From: Acidimicrobiaceae bacterium
GTDB taxonomy: Bacteria; Actinomycetota; Acidimicrobiia; Acidimicrobiales; Palsa-688
NCBI GenBank assembly: GCA_009785715.1
Contig: WQVT01000148.1
Location: 1 to 6,332 of the forward strand
DNA: 6,332 nucleotides
Reading direction: 5' to 3'
Shown here: positions 1-6,213 of the stretch, piece by piece
Layout of the letters: each line of letters begins with the position of its first letter
How positions within the stretch are numbered: the first letter of the stretch is position 1
Program-made: the position numbers and the translations under genes
Notes under the pieces: generated by a model
What the model saw: only the letters and a program-made list of their open reading frames with translations
What the model was told of the DNA's origin: nothing
The model's database searches: none

Positions 1-1304
1 CCGGTGACGCCGCCGGCGACGTCGATCAGCTCGCGGACCGTCGTCCCCATCGGCACGCAGTACACGTCGGGGCGCTCGACGTGCCCGGAGACGGCGAAGA
101 ACTTCCAGCCGACGGACTCGCCGATTCCCTGGTCGGCCCACCACTGCGCCCCGCGCTGGAGGATGACCGGGACGTCGGCGAAGGTTTCGACGGAGTTCAT
201 CAGCGTGGGCCGGCCGTGCAGGCCGTAGATGCCGGGGAACGGCGGCTTGTTCCGTGGCTCGCCCCGGTGGCCCTCCATGCACTCGAGCAGGGCGGTCTCC
301 TCACCGAGGATGTAGCCGCCGGGGGACACGAACACCTCGACCTCGAGGCGACGGCCGCTCCCGCAGGCGTCGGGTCCCACCACGCCGGCGTCCCGCAGCG
401 CCTGGAGCTCGTCGCGCAGGGCCTGCTCCTCGGGGCCGTACTCGTGGCGGATGAACACCCAGCCCTCCTCGGCCCCGACGACGGCCATGCCCATCAACAG
501 GCCTTCGAGCACGAGGTGCGGTTCGGTCGCCAGGATGGCCCGGTCCTTGAAGGTGCCCGGCTCGGACTCGTCGGCGTTGCAGACCGCGTACTTCACCTCG
601 CCCGAGGCGTTTCGGGTCAGCTCCCACTTCGATCCGGTCGGGAAGCCGGCGCCTCCCATGCCCCGCAGGCCGGACTCCTTCAGGGTGGCGATGACCGCTT
701 CGGGGTCGAGCTCTCCGGCGAGGAGGGCCCGCAGGCTGGCATAGCGCTCCGCCACCGTCGAGCCGGCGGGATACGGATCGTTCGGCCACGGTTCGCTGCG
801 CGCCTGGGCGGGAGGCAGCTCGAGGTGGCCTCCGGAGGCGGCGCGGGCCATCTGCACGAGGTCGTCGGTCGCGGCGAGCCGGGTGGGTCGCTCGTTGACC
901 GCCACGGCGGGGGCGGAGTCGCAGCGGCCGAGGCAGGACACCTCGACGAGCTCGACGTCGGGGTCGTCCCGGTACCGCTCGCGCAGCGCCTCGATGCCGG
1001 CCTCGCCGTCGTTGAGGAAGCAGGTGAGGTCGTGGCAGGCGTGGACGGAAACCTTGACCGGCGGCTCGGTCCGGTAGTGGGGATAGAAGGAGACGAGCCC
1101 TTCGATCTCGTAGCGGGGCCGGCGGGCGTCGCGGGCCAGTTCCTCGAGCTCCTCACGGGGGAGCCAGCCGCGGCGGGCCTGGATGGCGTTGAGCGCCGGG
1201 ATCAGCGACGGCCCGGGGAACTTGCCGTTCCGTCCTTCGACGCCCGGCATTCGCCGGGAATAGGCCTCCGCCCAGGGGCTGGAGACGTCGGACACCTCGG
1301 TCAC
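1..1304 (-). CDS. NuoE-NuoF fusion: NADH/FMN subunit of NAD-dependent formate dehydrogenase (3' end outside window)
   Basis: I translated this frame by hand from a GTG at 1304-1302; 434 codons are visible and the gene leaves the window at base 1. Residues ~30-155 are a NuoE-like thioredoxin-fold domain with the [2Fe-2S] ligands Cys90, Cys95, Cys124 and Cys128 (C-x4-C and C-x3-C). Residues ~185-434 are NuoF-like: the Gly-rich FMN/NADH motif GLRGMGGAGFPTGSKW (212-227), NADESEPGTFKDR (243-255), GGYILGEETALLE (329-341) and the KPPFPGIYGLHGRPT stretch (353-367). The C-terminal SLBB and [4Fe-4S] region expected for NuoF is not in the window. In this family the protein carries electrons between Fe-S clusters and NAD+ through FMN. 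The start overlaps the stop of the upstream alpha subunit in a GTGA, so the two are probably translationally coupled, with a GGGGG ribosome site 7 nt upstream. An ATG at 1250-1248 is a less likely start. By family it could equally be labelled HoxF-like or NADH-quinone oxidoreductase subunit F; the neighbouring gene makes formate dehydrogenase beta the better reading. Confidence 0.93.
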   Translation of the reverse strand, partial: MTEVSDVSSPWAEAYSRRMPGVEGRNGKFPGPSLIPALNAIQARRGWLPREELEELARDARRPRYEIEGLVSFYPHYRTEPPVKVSVHACHDLTCFLNDGEAGIEALRERYRDDPDVELVEVSCLGRCDSAPAVAVNERPTRLAATDDLVQMARAASGGHLELPPAQARSEPWPNDPYPAGSTVAERYASLRALLAGELDPEAVIATLKESGLRGMGGAGFPTGSKWELTRNASGEVKYAVCNADESEPGTFKDRAILATEPHLVLEGLLMGMAVVGAEEGWVFIRHEYGPEEQALRDELQALRDAGVVGPDACGSGRRLEVEVFVSPGGYILGEETALLECMEGHRGEPRNKPPFPGIYGLHGRPTLMNSVETFADVPVILQRGAQWWADQGIGESVGWKFFAVSGHVERPDVYCVPMGTTVRELIDVAGGVT

Positions 1305-4225
1305 GCGTGCGCCCCCTCTGCCGCCACCGGGCCGGCGTAGGGGATCGCCAGCGATTCGACCTCGATGGCGCAGAACTTGAACTCGGGGATCTTGCCGAAC
1401 GGGTCGATCTCGTCGATGGTGAGCAGGTTGGCCGCCGCCTCCCGGAAGTGGAAGGGGACGAAGCAGTTCCCGAGCTGCTCGCGGTGACTGATCCGGACGC
1501 GGATCTCGATGGCGCCCCTCCGCGACCGGACGCGCACCATCTCCCCGTGGGCCAGGCCGCGATCTGCGGCGTCCTTCGGGTGCATGTACACCTCCGCCTC
1601 CGGGGCGATGGTGTCGAGCGCGAAGGAGCGCCGGGTCATCGATCCGGTGTGCCAGTGCTCGAGGAGTCGTCCGGTGTTGAGCACCAGGGGATACTCGGCG
1701 TCGGGAAGCTCGCGCGGCGGGAGCCATTGGGCGGGCACCAGGTGCGCCAGCCCGTCATTGGTGTTGAACCGCTCGTCGAACATGACGATCGTGCCGTCCG
1801 AGTGCTCGGGGTCGTCGTTGGGGTAGAGCTTGCCCGAGAGGCCGAGGTTGTCCCACGACAGGTTCTCGTAGGAGGGCATCAGCGGGACCATCTCCTCGAA
1901 CACCTCGCTCGCGCTCGAGTAGTTCCAGTCGAGGCCGATGCGCCGGGCGATGTCCTGCACGATCTCCCAGTCGACCCGGGCGTCTCCCGGGGTGTCCATG
2001 ACCTTCCGCCCGAGCTGCACCCGCCGGTCGGTGTTCGTGTACGTGCCGTCCTTCTCGAGGTAGGAGCTCGCCGGCAGGATGACGTCCGCGAACTCCGCGG
2101 TCTCGGTCAGGAAGATGTCCTGCACCACCAGGAACTCCAGTGCGGCGAGGGCCTTGCGGATCAGGTTGATGTTCGGATCCGAGAGGAACGGGTTCTCGCC
2201 GAGCATGTACATGCCCCGCACGCCGTCGGGCTCGAGCGCCGAGTGCATGATCTCGGTGACCGTCAGGCCCCGGTTGGGGTTGAGCGGCACGCCCCAGGCC
2301 CGCTCGAAGCGTTCCTGCGTGGCGGCGAGGTCGACCCCCTGATAGTCCGGGTAGAACATCGGGATCAGGCCGGCGTCGGACGCCCCCTGCACGTTGTTCT
2401 GGCCCCGCAGCGGATGGAGGCCGGTGCCGGGACGGCCGACCTGGCCGGTGATGGAGCAGAGGGCGATCAGGCAGCGGGCGTTGTCGGTGCCGGTGGTGTG
2501 CTGCGAGATCCCCATCCCCCAGTAGACGACGGCCGAGCGCGCCTCACCCCAGGTCCTCGCCACCTCGCGGATCACGTCCGCGTCGACGCCGGTGATGGTG
2601 GCGGCCTTCTCCGGTGGGTAGTCGGCCACCGTGCGCTCCAACTCCTCGTAATTCGAGGTGCGGTTGGCGATGAACTCCCGGTCGACGAGGTCCAACCGGA
2701 TGATCTCGTGCATGATCGAGTTGTAGAACGCCACGTCGGTGCCGGGCTTCAGTTGGACAAAGATGTCCGCGTGCTCGGCCACCGTCGACGCCCTCGGGTC
2801 GACGTAGATGATCTTCGTCCCTCGCCGGCGCGCCTGCTTGAAGAACGAGCTCGCCACCGGGTGGTTGGCCGTGGGGTTCGAGCCGGTGATGATCACCGCC
2901 TCGGCGTTGGCCACGTCGCCGTAGGTGGTCGAGACCGCTCCCGAGCCCACTCCTTCGAACAGGGCGGCGACCGAGGATGCGTGGCACAGCCGGGTGCAGT
3001 GGTCGACGTTGTTGGTCCCGAACCCGGTGCGGATCAGCTTCTGGAACAGGTAGGCCTCTTCGTTCGAGCACTTGGCCGAGCCGAACCCGGCGATGGCACC
3101 CGGCCCGCCCGCAGCGTGGATCTCGGTCAGCCTCCGGGCCACCAGGTCCAGCGCCTCGTCCCACGTGGCCTCCCGGAATGAGGGCAGGACCTCGTCGTAG
3201 TCGACCAGGCCGCCAGGCTTGCGGCCGCGATCCTTGCCCGGGCGCCCGTCGCGCCGGCCGCCCCGGCGACCCTGCTGCTCGCCGCGAACGTCGGCGGACA
3301 AGGGGCCCTTGGGATAGGCAGCGTCGATGCGGATCAGTGGGACGGTGAGCCGCTGGGGTGACGCCGAGTAGTCCCAGCCGTAGCGGCCCTTCACGCACAG
3401 CCGGCTCTGCGAGCCCGGCTGGTCGCGGCCTTCGGCGAAGGCTATGGCCCCCCGCTCCCGGTCCACGTAGTAGGTGAGCGCACAACCCACGCCGCAGTAG
3501 GGGCAGACGCTGTCGATCGCATCGAGCTCGGAGCGCGGACGGATCGGTATGTCGTGGATGGGCTTGTTCGTCAGGGCTCCGGTGGGGCAGGCCTGGACGC
3601 ACTCGCCGCAGCTGACGCAGGTGCTGGAACCCATCGGATTGTTGAAGTCGAAGGCGATGCGGGTCGAGTAGCCCTTGCCGGACCGGCCGATCACGTCGTT
3701 GCCCTGGATGTCGTCGCAGGCCCGCACGCAGCGGTCGCAGAGGATGCAGGCGTCATGGTTGACGTTGATCACCGGGTTCGACGTGTCGATGCCCCGCGCC
3801 GGGCCGGAGGGGAGCTCGGTCGTCTCCTTGGACAGGTCGAAGCCCTTGGCCAGGCCGAGCAGGAGGTTGTCGCCCGTCGTGGTCTGCTTGGGGTCCTCGG
3901 CGGTCGGCGGCTGGTCGGATATCAGGAGCTCGGTGAGCGTCGACCGGGCGCGCTCGAGGTCCGGGCTGGTCGTCGTCACCTTCATGCCCTCTTCGCACGG
4001 GCGGACGCAGGAGGCGGCAAAGACCCGGGCGCCGGTGTCGACCACGCACATCCGGCAGACGCCGACCGGGTCGTAGCGCTCGTTGTGGCACAGCACCGGG
4101 ATGTCGACCCCCGCCGATCGGGCGGCGTCATAGATGGTCGTCCCCTCGGGTGCGGTCACCGGCGTCCCGTCGATCTCCAGGGTGACGGTCCGAACGGCGG
4201 TGGTCGCTGTTGCCACGGTGTTCAT
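1301..4225 (-). CDS. fdhA: Formate dehydrogenase alpha subunit (cysteine type, NuoG-like N-terminus)
   Basis: This 974-residue protein is the catalytic subunit of a cytoplasmic formate dehydrogenase (formate to CO2, reversible in some relatives). Domains in order: a [2Fe-2S] domain at ~12-85 with Cys46, Cys57, Cys60 and Cys73; a 2x[4Fe-4S] ferredoxin domain at ~150-220 with CILCDRCVRAC (160-170) and CVSCGECVQAC (203-213); the molybdopterin-oxidoreductase [4Fe-4S] domain at ~235-290 with Cys241, Cys244, Cys248 and Cys277, followed by Lys279; the catalytic pterin domain at ~290-760; and a molybdopterin-dinucleotide-binding domain at ~845-955. The likely metal ligand is Cys414 (codon TGC at 2986-2984) in DHCTRLCHASS, followed by His415, matching the Sec-His pair of E. 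coli FdhF; no selenocysteine is used. MGISQHTTGTDN (571-582) and PLRGQNNVQGA (605-615) are typical of formate dehydrogenases. Oddities are the absence of any Cys between 77 and 160, so the usual His-Cys3 cluster site is missing, and an Arg/Gly-rich insert at 314-339. It lies 28 bp after the AOR gene and overlaps the NuoE-NuoF gene by 4 bp. The true start may be the GTG at codon 4 (4216). The metal (Mo or W) cannot be told from sequence. Confidence 0.95.
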   Translation of the reverse strand: MNTVATATTAVRTVTLEIDGTPVTAPEGTTIYDAARSAGVDIPVLCHNERYDPVGVCRMCVVDTGARVFAASCVRPCEEGMKVTTTSPDLERARSTLTELLISDQPPTAEDPKQTTTGDNLLLGLAKGFDLSKETTELPSGPARGIDTSNPVINVNHDACILCDRCVRACDDIQGNDVIGRSGKGYSTRIAFDFNNPMGSSTCVSCGECVQACPTGALTNKPIHDIPIRPRSELDAIDSVCPYCGVGCALTYYVDRERGAIAFAEGRDQPGSQSRLCVKGRYGWDYSASPQRLTVPLIRIDAAYPKGPLSADVRGEQQGRRGGRRDGRPGKDRGRKPGGLVDYDEVLPSFREATWDEALDLVARRLTEIHAAGGPGAIAGFGSAKCSNEEAYLFQKLIRTGFGTNNVDHCTRLCHASSVAALFEGVGSGAVSTTYGDVANAEAVIITGSNPTANHPVASSFFKQARRRGTKIIYVDPRASTVAEHADIFVQLKPGTDVAFYNSIMHEIIRLDLVDREFIANRTSNYEELERTVADYPPEKAATITGVDADVIREVARTWGEARSAVVYWGMGISQHTTGTDNARCLIALCSITGQVGRPGTGLHPLRGQNNVQGASDAGLIPMFYPDYQGVDLAATQERFERAWGVPLNPNRGLTVTEIMHSALEPDGVRGMYMLGENPFLSDPNINLIRKALAALEFLVVQDIFLTETAEFADVILPASSYLEKDGTYTNTDRRVQLGRKVMDTPGDARVDWEIVQDIARRIGLDWNYSSASEVFEEMVPLMPSYENLSWDNLGLSGKLYPNDDPEHSDGTIVMFDERFNTNDGLAHLVPAQWLPPRELPDAEYPLVLNTGRLLEHWHTGSMTRRSFALDTIAPEAEVYMHPKDAADRGLAHGEMVRVRSRRGAIEIRVRISHREQLGNCFVPFHFREAAANLLTIDEIDPFGKIPEFKFCAIEVESLAIPYAGPVAAEGAHA
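1312..1319 (-). promoter_or_regulatory. Ribosome binding site of the NuoE-NuoF fusion
   Basis: On the minus strand the sequence AGAGGGGG ends 7 nt before the GTG at 1304. This is the expected position for a Shine-Dalgarno site, and it lies inside the last codons of the formate dehydrogenase alpha gene. It supports the GTG that overlaps the alpha stop codon over the ATG 54 nt further in. Confidence 0.6.
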
Positions 4226-4233
4226 CTCCTCTC
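4226..4233 (-). promoter_or_regulatory. Ribosome binding site of the formate dehydrogenase alpha gene
   Basis: On the minus strand GAGAGGAG directly abuts the ATG at 4225, leaving no spacer, whereas it is 9 nt before an in-frame GTG at 4216-4214 (codon 4). A purine-rich site touching the start codon would not place that codon correctly, so initiation at the GTG is more plausible. The change removes only three residues (Met-Asn-Thr) and does not affect any domain. Confidence 0.6.
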
Positions 4234-4253
4234 AGCAGGCCAATTGAGCGTAC

Positions 4254-6086
4254 TCAGGCATCCAGAAGCAGGTCCGCCAGGGCGGCGGGGTCGGGCCGGC
4301 CGTCGGGGTCGAGGCCCCGGACCTGGTAGTAGCGGTCCACCATCGAAGCCAGCCGCTCGGCGGAGAGCGTCGCCACCCGGCCCGAGCCGAGCGACACCGG
4401 ATCCTCGAGCATGCGCGCCGGGAGGGTGTCGTCGGCGGCGGTCGCGCCCTCGCGGATGTTGAACACCCGTTTCGCCATCACGATCCGGCGGGCGGTGGCG
4501 GCAAGCTCGGCGGCGTCGACGTCCCACCCCGTTACCGGGGCGAGCAATGCCGCCCACTCTGCGAGCGGCTCCGTGAACACCCCGCGGAGGAACTTGCAGA
4601 GGATCATCGAGTCCATCACGGCCGCACGGTCCTCGGTGCCGATGGCGGCGGCCACATGGGCGTCGCCGCCGGCCAGCCGGTCCAGCTCGCCCGACAGGTC
4701 CGCCTCGTACGCGCCCGAGCGGTTGTGGTCGGCTCCCCGCGCGTTGACCGCCAGACCGAGCGCCATCGACTGCAGCGTGCGTGGCTCGTATCCCGGCATC
4801 TCGAGTCCTTTGACCTGAGCTGCGAAGTCGATCGAGCCCTGACCGACCACCCCGGCCGCATGGCGCGACCCCTGGGCGAGCAGGTCACCGAGGCCCGGCT
4901 CCCGGGATCCGATGGCATCGAGCGCCCGGAGCAGGGCGGCGCCGTCCCCGAAGCGCAGCCACGGCTCGTCGATCAGGCCCCGCTCCGCGCACTCCATGGC
5001 CCAGGCGATCGTGCCTCCGGCGGAGATGGTGTCGATGCCGAGCTCGTCGCAGCGGGCGCTGGCGGCCATCACCGCCTCGGGATCGGACACCCCGCAGAGA
5101 GGCCCGAGGGCGAACACGTTCTCGTACTCCATGCGCTGCTTGCCGCCGCCCTTGCGGGCGTAGATGTGCTCGCAGCCGATCGAGCAGGAGGCGCAGCTGC
5201 TGCGGGCGACCTCCCGCATCCCGGCCAGCTCCTCGGCGGCGAGCCTGGGGGCCTCGTCGAAGGTCGCGGCGGTGAAGTTGCGGGTGGGCAGCGTGGACAC
5301 GGCGTTGAAGGCGAGGAGGTTGGCCAACGTGCCGAGTTCGCGGTACTTGCGGGTCGCCGGGCCAAAGCTCCGTTCGCGCAGGTCCCGGGCAGCGGCGAGG
5401 ACGGCTGCGGGATCGTCAACGGCGCAGCGCTCCCCCGCCTTCACCAGGATCGCCTTCAGGTTCTTGGCGCCGAGCACCGCACCGAGGCCTCCCCGCCCGG
5501 CGTGGCGGCCGTCGTGGCTGATCGTGGCGTAGCGCACGCCGGCCTCGCCGGCGGGACCGATGGCCGCGGTGCGCCAGCCCCGGCCGTGTTGCTCCTTGAG
5601 CGCCCTCTCCGCCGCAGCTGCGGAAAGGCCCGCGAGCTGCGGTGCTGGTTCCATGCGCACGCCCTCTGCGTCGACCAGCAGCACCGACAGCTCGTCGGCG
5701 CGGCCGCGGACCACGATGGCGTCGTTGCCGGTGAGCTTGCCGGAGATCGCGAACTGGCTGGAGGCGAGGGCGTCGGTGAGCAGCCCGGTGAGCGGAGACT
5801 TCGCCACCACCGCAAACTTGGCGCTCGTCGTGAGGGGCGTGCCGACGAGCGGGGAGAACACGAAGGACAAAGGGGCCGCTTCGCCCAGGGGATCCACGCC
5901 GGACGGGGCCAGGCGGTGCATCAGCCAGGTCCCGAGGCCCACGCCCCCGAGGTAGGCCCGGAGGACCGCGTCGGGTAGCGGGAGGACCCGGGTCGCGACC
6001 TCGGCGCCGTCGACGTCGACGACGAGCGCCTGTCCGAAGTACCCACCCGGTGCCATGGCTCCCAGGCTACGGCGGGGGTGTGACAT
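4254..6086 (-). CDS. aor: Aldehyde:ferredoxin oxidoreductase family protein (W/Mo bis-pterin enzyme)
   Basis: This 610-residue protein has a normal length for the AOR family, whose members oxidise aldehydes to carboxylic acids (reversibly) with low-potential electron carriers in the cytoplasm, using a tungsten or molybdenum bis-pterin centre and one [4Fe-4S] cluster. The N-terminal AFOR domain (~14-214) contains the family hallmark GRGGLGAVLGAKNLKAI (197-213). The cluster ligands are Cys298, Cys301 and Cys305 (C-x2-C-x3-C), with Cys497 as the distant fourth. The pterin-binding motif DxxGxD appears as DELGID (347-352). The second motif, DxxGLC in Pyrococcus AOR, reads DSMILC (492-497), with Ile in place of Gly. 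Glu320/Glu322 (MEYEN) and His454 (RGADHNR) sit where active-site Glu and His occur. The ATG at 6086 gives a 10-residue extension; the ATG at 6056 would begin MAPGGYFGQALVVD, closer to the usual family N-terminus, and may be the real start. Neither has an ideal ribosome site: an AGGTGA abuts the first, and GGGAG is 2 nt from the second. It is followed after 28 bp by formate dehydrogenase genes, so it is probably first in the operon. The substrate cannot be assigned from sequence; aliphatic or aromatic aldehydes and formaldehyde are all possible. Confidence 0.93.
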   Translation of the reverse strand: MSHPRRSLGAMAPGGYFGQALVVDVDGAEVATRVLPLPDAVLRAYLGGVGLGTWLMHRLAPSGVDPLGEAAPLSFVFSPLVGTPLTTSAKFAVVAKSPLTGLLTDALASSQFAISGKLTGNDAIVVRGRADELSVLLVDAEGVRMEPAPQLAGLSAAAAERALKEQHGRGWRTAAIGPAGEAGVRYATISHDGRHAGRGGLGAVLGAKNLKAILVKAGERCAVDDPAAVLAAARDLRERSFGPATRKYRELGTLANLLAFNAVSTLPTRNFTAATFDEAPRLAAEELAGMREVARSSCASCSIGCEHIYARKGGGKQRMEYENVFALGPLCGVSDPEAVMAASARCDELGIDTISAGGTIAWAMECAERGLIDEPWLRFGDGAALLRALDAIGSREPGLGDLLAQGSRHAAGVVGQGSIDFAAQVKGLEMPGYEPRTLQSMALGLAVNARGADHNRSGAYEADLSGELDRLAGGDAHVAAAIGTEDRAAVMDSMILCKFLRGVFTEPLAEWAALLAPVTGWDVDAAELAATARRIVMAKRVFNIREGATAADDTLPARMLEDPVSLGSGRVATLSAERLASMVDRYYQVRGLDPDGRPDPAALADLLLDA

Positions 6087-6113
6087 TCACCTACCGGAGT
6101 CGTCGCCGACCAG

Positions 6114-6162
6114 CAGGCGCACGTTCCGGCTCCGGATCCCGGAAGCTGGAACGTGCTGCCTG
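6114..6162. terminator. Strong inverted repeat in the gap before the AOR gene, possible terminator without U-tract
   Basis: The arms CAGGC+GCACGTTCC (6114-6127) and GGAACGTGC+GCCTG (6148-6162, with one unpaired T at 6157) pair perfectly over 9+5 bp. Inside, GGCT (6128-6131) pairs with AGCT (6144-6147, one G-U as read on the plus strand). After an unpaired A (6143), CCGG (6132-6135) pairs with CCGG (6139-6142), leaving a 3-nt loop. The total is about 22 pairs. The repeat starts about 50 nt past the stop of the upstream surface-protein gene and ends 27 bp before the AOR ATG. No T-run follows on either strand, so it is not a classic intrinsic terminator. It could be a U-less high-GC terminator, a leader hairpin of the AOR mRNA, or a dispersed palindromic repeat. 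The repeat itself is certain; its role is not. Confidence 0.45.
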
Positions 6163-6213
6163 TGGCTATTCGGGACCAGCCTCACCCGCTTCGGCGAGCG
6201 AGGCGATCGACTG

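Noticed and set aside
301..1156. Two ATG-started minus-strand frames (301-789 and 680-1156) in the NuoE-NuoF region
   Set aside because: They are in other frames from the one carrying the NuoE and NuoF motifs; their products are Arg/Pro/Ser-rich and match nothing I recognise.
81..1340. A 419-codon open frame on the plus strand opposite the NuoE-NuoF gene
   Set aside because: Its translation has no recognisable domain and is rich in Gly, Ala, Arg, Asp and His, as expected of the antisense of a high-GC gene. The minus-strand frame carries all the conserved motifs.
2984..2986. Possible selenocysteine at the formate dehydrogenase active site
   Set aside because: The codon at this position is TGC (Cys414), not TGA, and the reading frame needs no recoding.
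1307..3181. A 624-codon open frame on the plus strand opposite the formate dehydrogenase alpha gene
   Set aside because: It is an antisense shadow: no motifs, skewed composition, and fully covered by a clear minus-strand gene.
3209..3286. A frameshift or degraded segment in the alpha gene at the Arg/Gly-rich insert
   Set aside because: The flanking conserved blocks are in the same frame and no stop codon intervenes, so it is an in-frame insert or linker.
3554..4462. A 302-codon plus-strand open frame spanning the junction of the alpha and AOR genes
   Set aside because: It overlaps two well-supported genes and shows no domain.
4656..5978. A 440-codon plus-strand open frame opposite the AOR gene
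   Set aside because: It is an antisense shadow; the AOR hallmarks are all on the minus strand.
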